Source: AC-32 sp963754265
GTDB lineage: Bacteria > Actinomycetota > Thermoleophilia > Gaiellales > Gaiellaceae
DNA length: 64,000 nucleotides
Assembly: GCA_963754265.1 (NCBI GenBank)
Contig: CAVWFB010000001.1
Coordinates: 124,001 to 188,000, forward strand
Direction: 5' to 3'
The notes beneath the pieces are model-generated. The model searched no databases, was not told the origin of the DNA, and worked only from the letters and a program-made list of their open reading frames with translations. Positions 53,363-61,410 of this stretch are shown here, piece by piece. The translations under genes were made by a program, and so were the position numbers. Every line of letters starts with the position of its first letter. Positions within the stretch are counted from its first letter, which is position 1.

Positions 53363-54769
53363 TTGGGTCGCAGGGTCTTTCTGGTCGTCTTCGCCTCATT
53401 CGTCGCGCTGGTCGCGGCCGGCCGCGCGTCCGCGTTCACGCAGCAGGACATGTCGCTGAGCATGAGCGACGGCGTCCAGATCGCGGCGACGCTCTACGAG
53501 CCGAGCAACGCTCCCCCACCCGCCGGATACCCGGCGGTCGTCGCCCTGCACGGCCTCGGCGGGAAGCGCCAGGATCTCGACTTCCTGGCGCAGGCCTTCG
53601 CCAACTCGTTCGCCGTCCTCACCTTCGACCAACGCGGCCACGGCCAGTCGGGCGGCCTCGTCTCGATCGACGGGCCGAGGGAAATCGCCGACCTGCGCGA
53701 GATCCACGACTGGCTCGCGGCGAGGCCGGAGATCGACCGGAGCCGCATCGGCGCCTGGGGACTCTCGCTCGGCGGCGGGGCCGTCCTGCGCTCGCTCGTC
53801 GAAGGCGTGCCGTGGGCGGCCGTGGAGACGGTCGAGACCTGGACCGACCTCTACAGCGCGCTCATCCCACAGGGGCTCTCCAAGTCGGGGGCGCTGCTGC
53901 AGTTCCTGAGCTCGATCCCGCAGAGCAGGATGGACCCTTCATTGCAGGCGATCCGCGCCGACGCGCTCGCGAGCACCGACCTCCCCGCCCTCCACGCCTG
54001 GGCGGATGTGCGGTCGAGCCGCTCACAGCTTGCGAAGGTCAAGACGCCCGTGTTCATGTTCCAGGGCCGCCGAGACTTCGCCTTCGACGTGACCCAGGCC
54101 AAGGCCGGCTATCGCCTGCTGAAGGGCCCGAAGCGCCTCTACGTCGGTGACTTCGGGCACGCGCCCTCGCACTTTCCCGGGCCCGACATCGCACAGGTGG
54201 TCTCGCTCGGGTTGCGCTGGTTCACGCGCTACCTGATCGGGACCCCGGCCGGCTTCGCGCAGGTCTCGCTGGCACCGAGCCCGTGGCGCGGCAAGCTCCA
54301 CGCGTACTCGGCCCTGCCGCCCACGCGGCGGCTCACCGTCTCGCTGGGAGGGTCGGACTCGCTCAGCGGGCCCGGGCGGGCCCAGCGAGCGAGCGGGCCG
54401 CTGACCGGGCGCGTGGAGATCTTCGGCCCGCCGCAGGTCAAGGTGACCGCACGGCTGAGAGGCGGGTGGTCGCGGGTGGTTGCGGTGCTGACCGCGAAGC
54501 CGCCGAAGAAGAGCGAGATCGTGATCAGCGAGGGCGGGGTGAACACGGCCGGGCTCTCCGGAACGCGGAGGCTGACGATCAACCTGATCGACGTGGCGAC
54601 GCTCGTCCCTCGCGGCTCGCGGTTCACGCTCACCCTTGCCTCGAGCTCGCTCGCCCAGAACCCGAACAACCTGCTCTACCTGAACCTGCCGATGCCGGCC
54701 ACCGCGCGCATCACGCTCGGGCCCGTGCGCCTCTCCCTCCCGATCCTGCGCACGACGGTCTCGCGCTAA
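53363..54769 (+). CDS. Secreted alpha/beta hydrolase with PepX_C-like C-terminal domain
   Basis: 468 aa from a TTG at 53363. Signal peptide VFLVVFASFVALVAAGRASA. LALHGLGG-type oxyanion loop (VVALHGLGGKRQDLDFLAQA), DQRGHGQSGG, nucleophile Ser in IGAWGLSLGGGAVLRSLVEG, Asp in FMFQGRRDFAFDVTQAKAGY and a final His in YVGDFGHAPSHFPG form the triad region. The last 190 aa form a beta-rich domain (VEIFGPPQVKVTARLRGGWS, LTINLIDVATLVPRGSRFTL) like that of X-Pro dipeptidyl peptidases and CocE esterases. Likely an exported esterase or peptidase. Confidence 0.85.
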   Translation: MGRRVFLVVFASFVALVAAGRASAFTQQDMSLSMSDGVQIAATLYEPSNAPPPAGYPAVVALHGLGGKRQDLDFLAQAFANSFAVLTFDQRGHGQSGGLVSIDGPREIADLREIHDWLAARPEIDRSRIGAWGLSLGGGAVLRSLVEGVPWAAVETVETWTDLYSALIPQGLSKSGALLQFLSSIPQSRMDPSLQAIRADALASTDLPALHAWADVRSSRSQLAKVKTPVFMFQGRRDFAFDVTQAKAGYRLLKGPKRLYVGDFGHAPSHFPGPDIAQVVSLGLRWFTRYLIGTPAGFAQVSLAPSPWRGKLHAYSALPPTRRLTVSLGGSDSLSGPGRAQRASGPLTGRVEIFGPPQVKVTARLRGGWSRVVAVLTAKPPKKSEIVISEGGVNTAGLSGTRRLTINLIDVATLVPRGSRFTLTLASSSLAQNPNNLLYLNLPMPATARITLGPVRLSLPILRTTVSR

Positions 54770-54890
54770 GGCCGCACGCCGTCGTGCCCGCCCGGTAGTC
54801 ATTTGCGCCGGTTTGCGTGTTAACTATTGCGGTTAAACCGTCGTCTCACGATCTACTGGGTCCCGGGGGATATCCGAGAAAGAAGGGGTT

Positions 54891-55968
54891 ATGAAGAGTT
54901 CATTGCGCTTGGCAGTGTTGACCTGCGCCAGCTTCGTCGGGTTTGCACTGGCCGCACCGGCGCTCGCCGCCTACACACCGTCCTTGACGATGGAGCAGTC
55001 GAGCTACAAGCCCGGTGCTGCGATCACCGCGGACGTGTTCATCTTTGCGCCGTCAGAACAATGATCCGACCGCGAAGCTGACGATCTTCGCGCCGCGCCA
55101 ACTACACCGCCAAGCTGACGGCGGCGCCCGGCACCAAGATCGGGCGCGTCGTGGCAATCGCGAAGCTGATCGACCTGGCGTGCGGCCTGTTCCCGCTCGC
55201 CGGCAACGTTCTCGTCGCGAACCCGGCCGATCCGGCCATCCAGGCGGCCGCGGCCCGCTGCACGCCCGGTGTCACCAACCAGGCGACCTGGGTGCTGAAC
55301 GCGAGCCTCCAGGGCCAGACGATCTCGATCCCGGTGTTCGTGAACAAGGTCGGGACCGCTCGTCACCCAGCAGATCTGCCTCCCGCCGCCCGATGTCCCG
55401 ATGGGACACGCCGGGCAGGGCGACGCTCGGTGCCCAGCTCGTCTCGGCCGACTTCACGATCCAGGGCGTATTCACCAACGCAGCCCGCGGGGAGTACCAG
55501 TGGGCCGGGGTTTTCACGCCGTACACGCCAAACGTTGGCGTACCGAACGCCGCTGGAACGGTCGAGTGGCGGACCTATGTCGGCCTCCCCTCGACGCTGA
55601 CCCTCGCCAAGGCGAAGACGAAGAAGGGGGTCAAGCTGGTCGGCAAGCTCGCGGTCAACGGCCTCAGCCCGCGCGGCATCCGCATCGCCCTCTACACGGG
55701 CAGGAAGGGGCAGCCCGCCCCGAACGCCGTCTCCGGCGGAAGCGGCAAGCGGGCTGCGCAAGAACGGGCAGGCTCCCGACGAGCGGCAAGTACTCGCTCT
55801 CCCGCCCGTCGGTGAAGTTCGCGACCTTCTTCCAGGCGCGCTTCGAGAACTACGCCACGCCCTGCACAGGCGCCTCGCCAACAGGGCTTGCAGCTCAAGT
55901 GCATCGGCGAGGACATCGCCGCCGTGACCTCTAACCAGGTCAAGGCGACCAAGCCGAGGAAGCGCTAG
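54891..55968 (+). CDS. Secreted protein of unknown function, heavily frame-shifted
   Basis: From the ATG at 54891, after AGAAGGGG, a signal peptide (LRLAVLTCASFVGFALAAPA) leads to YTPSLTMEQSSYKPGAAITA. The remainder can be read only by changing frame several times: VVAIAKLIDLACGLFPLAGN, VLVANPADPAIQAAAARCTP, ATWVLNASLQGQTISIPVFV, LGAQLVSADFTIQGVFTNAA and RGEYQWAGVFTPYTPNVG, then KGVKLVGKLAVNGLSPRGIR, KYSLSRPSVKFATFFQARFE and a Lys/Arg-rich end (NQVKATKPRKR) at 55968. The assembled protein would be about 355 aa. The family is not recognised. At least five breaks in 1.1 kb suggest either a pseudogene or poor sequence. Confidence 0.5.
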
Positions 55969-55982
55969 CCGTTCTGGAATCG

Positions 55983-56010
55983 AGCGGGGTCCTGGCGAGA
56001 GGGCCCCGCT
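55983..56010. terminator. Bidirectional hairpin between convergent genes
   Basis: 10-bp stem with one G-T pair (AGCGGGGTCC/GGGCCCCGCT) and an 8-base loop, 15 bp after the rightward gene and touching the stop of the leftward rhodanese gene. It is well placed to end both transcripts. Confidence 0.7.
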
Positions 56011-56795
56011 CAGCGCTCGGCCGGCAGGTCCTCGTGGCGCGACCACTCGTGCCAGGAGCCCGGATAGTTGCGCGCGTCGTACCCGGCGGCGCGAAGAGCC
56101 AGCGCGGCGAGCGCCGACCGAGACCCGGAGTGGCAGTAGGCGACGATCTCCGAGCCCTCCGGCAGGCCGACGAGCTCCCGCACCGCCCACGGCTCGTGCG
56201 GTCGGCCGGGCCCGGCGAAGAGCCGCTCCGCCTCGAGCTGACGCGCTCCGGGAATGTGAGCCTGGCGTGGGTCGCAGGGGTAGCCGCCGCGGCCCGAGTA
56301 CTCGTCGGCTGAGCGGACGTCGAGGATCGTCAGCTGCGGATCCTCGAGCCGGTCGCGGAGCTCCTCCCAGGTAGGCACGGCGTCAAGGCGAGGTTCGAGG
56401 CTCGGCTTGCTCTTCTCGAGCTCGATCGCTCCCGTCTCGAGCTCACCCGGCCAGCCCGCGACACCGCCCGCGAGCACCGCCACGTGCGGGTGACCCGCGA
56501 GCAGAGCGGCCTGGGCGGAGGCGGCGGCGCCGACACAGTCACCGCGGTCGTAGAGGACGAGGCGCTCCGCGCCGGTGACCCCGTGCCGCCCGAGGCGCCG
56601 CTGCACCTCGACTGCGAACTCCCTCACGATCTCGCGGTCGGCCAGCGGCGGCGGCGAGCCGAGCACGAGCGGGATCGACCGCGGCAGGTGTCCGCGGCCG
56701 TGTGCGTTCGGACCGCGAACGTCGCCGAGGACGAGGTCCGGCTCGCCCAGGTGCTCCTGCACCCAGTCGGCGTCGACGACCGGCGGGAGGCTCAT
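56010..56795 (-). CDS. Two-domain sulfurtransferase (rhodanese family)
   Basis: Moves sulfane sulfur from thiosulfate or 3-mercaptopyruvate. 261 aa, two rhodanese domains. The N-terminal domain (about 1-120) has LVLGDVRGP and RLVLYDRGDCVGAAASAQAA. The C-terminal domain (about 135-261) has LTILDVRSADEYSGRGGYPC, HIPGARQLEAERLF and EIVAYCHSGSRSALAALALR, with catalytic Cys221 in the loop CHSGSRS. The sequence CHSGS differs from the classic CRKGVT (rhodanese) and CGSGVT (mercaptopyruvate) loops, so the donor is uncertain. Overlaps the GST-like gene by 4 bp. Confidence 0.9.
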   Translation of the reverse strand: MSLPPVVDADWVQEHLGEPDLVLGDVRGPNAHGRGHLPRSIPLVLGSPPPLADREIVREFAVEVQRRLGRHGVTGAERLVLYDRGDCVGAAASAQAALLAGHPHVAVLAGGVAGWPGELETGAIELEKSKPSLEPRLDAVPTWEELRDRLEDPQLTILDVRSADEYSGRGGYPCDPRQAHIPGARQLEAERLFAGPGRPHEPWAVRELVGLPEGSEIVAYCHSGSRSALAALALRAAGYDARNYPGSWHEWSRHEDLPAER

Positions 56796-57373
56796 CCGGC
56801 GGAGACGAGCTCGCGCTCAGCCGCGACCGCCGGCCTCGCGGCGACGCGCTCGAGCCAGCTCGCGAGGGCCGGGAACGGCTCGAGCTCGACCTCCAGCCGC
56901 TCCGTCGCGCGCAGCAGCCAGGGCACGTAACCGATGTCTGCGAGCCCATACTCCCGCCCCGTGAGGTACGGCTGACCCTCGAGGACGCGATCGAGCTCTC
57001 CGAGCTTCGCGTCGAGCGCATCGCGCGCCCCTTCCGTTCCCCGCCGCACCGCGTAGTAGACGTCGCCGAGGCGATCGTCGAAGCGCTGCAGCCACAGCCG
57101 CCCGAGCGCCCGCTCGGCGGGGTCGGGCGGCCAGAGCGCCGGTTCCGGGTAGCGCTCCTCGAGGTACTCCATGATCACTTCGGACTCCGGCAGGACGAAC
57201 CCCCCGTCCTCCTCGTAGACCGGAACGCGGCCGAGCGGGTTCTTCTCGTAGAGCCAGGCCGGCCGGTCGTCGAGGTCGATCTCCACGGCGTCGTAGTCGA
57301 GCCCCTTCTCGGCGAGCACGATGCGCGCTCGTGCGGCATACGGGCAGCGCTCGGCGGTGTAGAGCGTGGGCAC
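56792..57373 (-). CDS. Glutathione S-transferase-family protein
   Basis: 193 aa. The thioredoxin-like N-terminal domain reads MPTLYTAERCPYAARARIVL, VEIDLDDRPAWLYEKNPLGR and VPVYEEDGGFVLPESEVIME (VP cis-proline and the ES pair that holds glutathione). The helical C-terminal domain has PYLTGREYGLADIGYVPWLL. Actinobacteria usually lack glutathione, so the thiol used here is not obvious. Overlaps the sulfurtransferase start by 4 bp. Confidence 0.88.
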   Translation of the reverse strand: MPTLYTAERCPYAARARIVLAEKGLDYDAVEIDLDDRPAWLYEKNPLGRVPVYEEDGGFVLPESEVIMEYLEERYPEPALWPPDPAERALGRLWLQRFDDRLGDVYYAVRRGTEGARDALDAKLGELDRVLEGQPYLTGREYGLADIGYVPWLLRATERLEVELEPFPALASWLERVAARPAVAAERELVSAG

Positions 57374-57382
57374 GACCCGAGC

Positions 57383-58333
57383 CTACCCGCGCCCTGCGCC
57401 CTCGAGGCCGAGCAGCTCGGCCAGTTGGGCGAAGAGCTCGGCGGGAGGCGGCAGCTCGTCGGGGCTCGAAGCGGAGCGCGCGACAGCTCGGACACGGGCC
57501 GGCTCGGCGCCGGTGAGGCGCGAGACGACCGTCGGGTTCGCACCCAGAGCCACCACATCGCCGGGCGGCAGCGGCCCCCAGAACTCCGGAACCGACTGGT
57601 ACTCGTCGACGATGCTGCCCCGCTCGAACAGCGCGTAGCGCACGACCGCGCCGTCCTCGAGGGCGATCGCGCAAACGACCGCCGCGGTCGCGTTCGAGAG
57701 CTCGGAGGCGAGCCGCTCGCGGGCCTTGCGGTCGCTGTCGAGCAGCTCGTGGTGGACGGCGACCCAGCCGTTGCCCGGCTCGGAGACCCGGGGCTCGCCG
57801 GAGCCGCCGAAGCGCGGGAGGTACCTGGCAACTGCGGTCCGCACGGCGGCTGCGTCGTCCGTCTGCACGTGAAGCGATGCGTAGGACTCGCCTCGCTCGG
57901 CGCCGGTGATACGCCTGTCCAGCGTTTCGACCGGCACGCTGAGGCGCTGCGCCCATTCGGTGAAGCCGAGCCGCTGCCAGACCCGCTTCCCGACCTCGTT
58001 GCGCGTGGCGACGTCGAGCGTGATGTGCTCGGCGCCGCCCGCTTTTGCCCGCTCGGCGAACTCGGCAAGCAGCGCCTTGGTGATGCCCTCGCGCCGCCGC
58101 TCAGGGCGCACGTAGACGATGTTCACGTGCGCGAACCCGTTCGGGAAGATCTCCCCGAATGCGAAGCCGATTGCCTCCCCGCCGTCCTCGGCCAGGAGCA
58201 CTAGCTTGCCGCGGAAAGAGGCGGGCGTGACCTCGGGCGGCGGCCAGGGGCGGTCCCAGTTCTCCTCGAAGATCTCCCCGAGGAGCTCGACGAGGACCGG
58301 GTCGTCGGAGGAGCTCGCTTCGCGAACGGTCAC
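57383..58333 (-). CDS. Two-part GNAT acetyltransferase
   Basis: 316 aa. The N-terminal GNAT domain (about 1-150) has LVLLAEDGGEAIGFAFGEIF, AHVNIVYVRPERRREGITKA (acetyl-CoA loop R-R-R-E-G-I) and HITLDVATRNEVGKRVWQRL. The C-terminal half (about 150-316) resembles a second, degenerate acyltransferase-like region (SLHVQTDDAAAVRTAVARYL, GWVAVHHELLDSDRKARERL), lacking a clear cofactor loop. No substrate can be inferred. Confidence 0.75.
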   Translation of the reverse strand: MTVREASSSDDPVLVELLGEIFEENWDRPWPPPEVTPASFRGKLVLLAEDGGEAIGFAFGEIFPNGFAHVNIVYVRPERRREGITKALLAEFAERAKAGGAEHITLDVATRNEVGKRVWQRLGFTEWAQRLSVPVETLDRRITGAERGESYASLHVQTDDAAAVRTAVARYLPRFGGSGEPRVSEPGNGWVAVHHELLDSDRKARERLASELSNATAAVVCAIALEDGAVVRYALFERGSIVDEYQSVPEFWGPLPPGDVVALGANPTVVSRLTGAEPARVRAVARSASSPDELPPPAELFAQLAELLGLEGAGRG

Positions 58334-58395
58334 AGCACCGCCACCCTAATTCCAGGACCAACGCGAAAGCTTGTGCTCGTCACCACGAAGTGCTG

Positions 58396-58429
58396 GCCCT
58401 GCAAGTCGAATCCTGTTCGCCTGGGCTCC
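58396..58429 (+). tRNA. Possible tRNA 3'-end remnant
   Basis: The stretch gcaagtcgaatcctgttcgc then ctgggctcc looks like a T-arm (GTCGAATCC) and acceptor 3' half of a tRNA. No matching 5' half was seen upstream, so it is not a functional gene. It could be a remnant of integration or deletion, or chance. Confidence 0.25.
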
Positions 58430-58543
58430 TACGTCTCGCGCGCCTCAGCGCGTCGGGAGATTGCGGGCTTTCGGCCGGGGTCCTGGCCGCAGGGCCAGTA
58501 CCGACAGACTAGCTCAACCGGAGCGCGGGGCGGTTGTGCGCCT

Positions 58544-58750
58544 TCACTCTGCTCGGCGCATCGCTCTGTACACCGAGTCCCAATGTGAGGAGACCTCCTC
58601 CAAGGCGCGGGCCGTGGTCCGAGCGGCCGCCTCCAGGCCCTCGATGACCCTCTCGACGTCAGCCAGGCGCGTCTCGAGGGCATCGAGCTTTTGACCAAGG
58701 CTGTCCAGCTCCTGGGCAAGGACTTCGCTCTCGCTGCTTCCGGCGGCCAT
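58544..58750 (-). CDS. Small coiled-coil protein
   Basis: 68 aa, almost entirely helical with heptad spacing (LAQELDSLGQKLDALETRLA, DVERVIEGLEAAARTTARAL). The family is unknown. It follows the gene at 58778 by 27 bp on the same strand, so the two are probably co-expressed. Confidence 0.55.
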   Translation of the reverse strand: MAAGSSESEVLAQELDSLGQKLDALETRLADVERVIEGLEAAARTTARALEEVSSHWDSVYRAMRRAE

Positions 58751-58777
58751 GATGGCGAGTCCGATCCTATCCCGGCG

Positions 58778-58981
58778 CTACCTGTCCTCAATGTCTTCGA
58801 CACGGTTCGCGAGCAGGTGGAATGAGCGCTGCACAGCGACGACCAGCCCCATCAGGAGATGATTCATCTCCTCCACCGGCGGTGCGACCCCAGACCCACC
58901 CGCAGCCTGCGCCTTCTCGTACGCGGGCAAGGACTTCACCTCGCGCCGAAAGATCTCGTCAATTTCGTCTCCTAGCGCCAT
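58778..58981 (-). CDS. Small protein of unknown function
   Basis: 67 aa. LGDEIDEIFRREVKSLPAYE, then a short Gly/Pro linker and EEMNHLLMGLVVAVQRSFHL, LANRVEDIEDR. Two helices joined by a flexible link; possible partner of the coiled-coil protein downstream. Confidence 0.5.
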   Translation of the reverse strand: MALGDEIDEIFRREVKSLPAYEKAQAAGGSGVAPPVEEMNHLLMGLVVAVQRSFHLLANRVEDIEDR

Positions 58982-59048
58982 TGCCGTCTCCCGTTCGGTT
59001 GCGGCAACACTAGAACAGGCAACTGGGGCCGGGCGGCGAGCCGAACGC

Positions 59049-59339
59049 CTAGGAGGCCTCCCAGTGGTAGGCCTCGTGGGCCAGCGCCGGGGTGCCGGCG
59101 AGGAGCGGCGTCCAGGCCGCGAACGACGCCGAGCGGACCGGGTCGTTGATGAGCGCGCCGACCCGGGCCTCGACGTCCTCCCCTTCGAACGCGAAGATCA
59201 CGAGGTCGTCGCCGAGGTAAACCGCATGCCGCGCGAGGCCGAGATCCGCCGGGTCGAACGGCGGCCCCGCAGCGATGAGCTCCGCCGCCCGGTCCTGCAT
59301 GCCGCCCTGCAGCTTCAGGGTGACGACCAGGCGCTCCAC
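59049..59339 (-). CDS. Small protein, possible dimeric alpha/beta-barrel fold
   Basis: 96 aa. MERLVVTLKLQGGMQDRAAE, HAVYLGDDLVIFAFEGEDVE and RVGALINDPVRSASFAAWTP form the beta-alpha-beta-beta pattern seen in ABM-like proteins. The family is not firmly identified. It diverges from the ABM-like gene at 59548. Confidence 0.55.
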   Translation of the reverse strand: MERLVVTLKLQGGMQDRAAELIAAGPPFDPADLGLARHAVYLGDDLVIFAFEGEDVEARVGALINDPVRSASFAAWTPLLAGTPALAHEAYHWEAS

Positions 59340-59547
59340 GGCCCCATTATCCGGGTTTCCTCACCTCGCCGCGGATCCGACGACGCAGCAGGATCGCGGC
59401 TATGGTGGAACCAAGCGCGTTGGCTCTAGTTGTTGAAGCCGTCGAGGCTGTGCACGCTAGTTCCTCTCCGACTGTGACCCCTGGCCTGACCGCCGCAGTG
59501 CGCTCAATCGAGCGCTCTGCCCTGTATGACCACAGAAGGAGCATCAC

Positions 59548-59862
59548 ATGCATGCCACCATTCGTCGTTACGACGACGTCGACACCAGCCGCATCAACGA
59601 GATCGTCGGCAAGGTCGACGAGACGTTCGTTCCGCAGATCCGCGAGCTGCCCGGCTTTCTCGGCTACTTCCTCATCGAGGCCGACAAGGGCATTCTGAGC
59701 TCGATCAGCCTCTTCGAGACCTCCTCGCAGGCCGACGAGTCGACCAAGCTCGTCAAGACCTGGATCAGCGACGAGAACTTCGGCAGGGCAATTCCGAACG
59801 CGCCGAAGATCACGAGCGGCAAGGTCCTTGCTCACAGCAAGGGCGTCCCCGCCCTGGTCTAG
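59548..59862 (+). CDS. ABM-like (dimeric alpha/beta-barrel) protein
   Basis: 104 aa with AAGGAG upstream. MHATIRRYDDVDTSRINEIV, FVPQIRELPGFLGYFLIEAD and KGILSSISLFETSSQADEST match the antibiotic-biosynthesis-monooxygenase-like small proteins of actinobacteria; no catalytic residues can be assigned. A 15-bp-stem terminator follows 22 bp after the stop. Confidence 0.75.
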   Translation: MHATIRRYDDVDTSRINEIVGKVDETFVPQIRELPGFLGYFLIEADKGILSSISLFETSSQADESTKLVKTWISDENFGRAIPNAPKITSGKVLAHSKGVPALV

Positions 59863-60776
59863 CTCGACCGTAGTCCGCTTCGACGAGAAGGGCCCGGCGC
59901 TGCCGGGCCCTTCTCGCGCGGTCTGGCCGATCGGTCGCCGGTCGAGGGGCGTTCCGCGACACGAGATCTGACGCGGCGCATCCCTGTCAGGAGGTAGTGC
60001 GCGGTCAGGTTCTGGAACGGATCGAAGCGCGCACCGAACTCGCGGAGATCGCCCGCGTCCGGATAGAAGGCGAGCACGGCCTTCTGCAGCGCGAGATCGC
60101 CCGCCGGCCAGGCCCGAGGTCTCGCGAGGTGGCGCGCGAGGAACCAGTCGGCTGTCCACTCTCCGAGCCCGCGGACGGCGACCAGGCGGGCCTTCACCTC
60201 CTCGTCGGGGAGCCTGGCCAGCTGCTCGAGGTCGACCGGCTCGTCCGCCAGGCCGAGCACGTACTCGGCCTTGCGGTTGGAGAAGCCCAGGCCGACGAGA
60301 TCGTCGTGGCTTGCGCGCCGCAGGCGCTTTGCGGTCGGAAAGGCGTAGGCGGAGCCGACGCGGCGCCCGAACCGCTCGATCAGCCGGTTTCGGATCGCGA
60401 ACGCCGCGTGCAGCGAGACCTGCTGCGCGGTGATCGAGGTGACCAGGGTCTCGAACGGCTCGGGCGAGAGCGGAGGCCGGAAGCCCGCGAGCCTGCGCGT
60501 CAGGCGGCGGAGCACCGGATCCTTCCGCGCCCAGGCGTAGAAGGGCCCGAGCTCGAACTCCAGACCGAGGTACTTGCGAACGACCGGCCGGGTCTCGGCG
60601 TCGAGCGGCTCGACGCGGACCCCGCCGCGCGCCGCCTCGATGCGCACCTCGCGGTTTCCGACTACGCGGTGCAGCGACCCGTCCTGCCACAGGTTCGACA
60701 GGTCGGGGCCGAATGAGACGTACCGCTCCGTGGAGAGGTCGAAGTCGTAGGGCTCCGGCAGCCTCAGGAGCGGCAT
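59859..60776 (-). CDS. AlkA-like DNA-3-methyladenine glycosylase (HhH-GPD)
   Basis: Base-excision repair enzyme, 305 aa as read from the ATG at 60776. N-terminal AlkA_N-like part, then FETLVTSITAQQVSLHAAFA, HDDLVGLGFSNRKAEYVLGL, the helix-hairpin-helix LVAVRGLGEWTADWFLARHL, and catalytic-Asp region WPAGDLALQKAVLAFY. Residues after QNLTAHYLLTGMRRVRS come from the terminator region and look unnatural (EKGPAAPGPSRRSG), so a frame shift or mis-set stop near 59960 is suspected. It begins 2 bp after the upstream phosphatase. Confidence 0.85.
   Translation of the reverse strand: MPLLRLPEPYDFDLSTERYVSFGPDLSNLWQDGSLHRVVGNREVRIEAARGGVRVEPLDAETRPVVRKYLGLEFELGPFYAWARKDPVLRRLTRRLAGFRPPLSPEPFETLVTSITAQQVSLHAAFAIRNRLIERFGRRVGSAYAFPTAKRLRRASHDDLVGLGFSNRKAEYVLGLADEPVDLEQLARLPDEEVKARLVAVRGLGEWTADWFLARHLARPRAWPAGDLALQKAVLAFYPDAGDLREFGARFDPFQNLTAHYLLTGMRRVRSRVAERPSTGDRSARPREKGPAAPGPSRRSGLRSS
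59884..59916 (+). terminator. Strong terminator hairpin
   Basis: Perfect 15-bp stem (CGAGAAGGGCCCGGC) with loop gct, 22 bp past the ABM-like gene. No T-tract. The convergent glycosylase frame runs through it, so either that gene's end is mis-set or the hairpin serves both directions. Confidence 0.85.
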
Positions 60777-60778
60777 CT

Positions 60779-61384
60779 CTACAAGGCCAACGCGAGCGCG
60801 CGGAAATCCGTGAGCTTCGCGAAGGGGATGTCCCGCTCCCGCAGCCAGCGCGCGAGGTTTCCCGTCGCGAAGACCCTGTCGGCAGCGAGCGCGGCGCAGA
60901 GATCGGAATGGCTGTCGCCCGCGTAGACCACCTCGACGCCGGCAGGGAGATCGCCCCGCTTGCACGGCTCGCCGCAGGCCGGGCAGGTCTGGGCGACCCG
61001 GAAGCGGACGCGCCAGCCGCCCGGCCGCGCCTCGACGTTGTTGGCGCGGAGCTCGACGTCATCCAGGAGCCCCTCGCGCTCCAAGACCGGCTCGATCAGC
61101 TCCTGGAAGCCGCTCGAGACGATCAGCGGGCGGTAGGCCCGAGCGAGCTCGGCGAAGCCAGGCCTGATCCGGACGTGCTCGAGCAGCCAGGACACGACCT
61201 CGTCCAGAGGCGCGGTCACGGTCGCGAACTCCTCGGAGATGACGTCGTTCAGCGTCATCGTCCGGCCGAGCGCAGATTCGACACGCTCGTAAACCTCAGG
61301 GTCTCCGAACTCCTGCAGCACGAGGTCGAGCGTGTCCCGCTCGGTGACGGTGCCGTCCCAGTCGAGCACGATGCGCGACTCCAT
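60779..61384 (-). CDS. HAD phosphatase of the SerB/MtnX type
   Basis: 201 aa from the ATG at 61384. MESRIVLDWDGTVTERDTLD has the nucleophile and acid Asp pair of motif I (DWDGT), PLIVSSGFQELIEPVLEREG motif II, and VVYAGDSHSDLCAALAADRV motif IV. Two CxxC-like pairs (CPACGEPCKRG) suggest a bound metal in an insertion, which MtnX- and phosphoserine-phosphatase-like enzymes do not always have. Substrate undefined. Confidence 0.82.
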   Translation of the reverse strand: MESRIVLDWDGTVTERDTLDLVLQEFGDPEVYERVESALGRTMTLNDVISEEFATVTAPLDEVVSWLLEHVRIRPGFAELARAYRPLIVSSGFQELIEPVLEREGLLDDVELRANNVEARPGGWRVRFRVAQTCPACGEPCKRGDLPAGVEVVYAGDSHSDLCAALAADRVFATGNLARWLRERDIPFAKLTDFRALALAL

Positions 61385-61410
61385 GGCCGCACGTTGCCTG
61401 AAACCGGTGC

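Noticed and set aside
54803..54840. Inverted TTAAC/GTTAA motif as an operator upstream of the gene at 54891
   Set aside because: The half-sites are short and the candidate -35/-10 spacing is poor; not enough to call a regulatory site.
59347..61062. A long leftward frame of 571 aa
   Set aside because: Shadow of the AlkA-like and HAD phosphatase genes, which have conserved motifs in their own frames.
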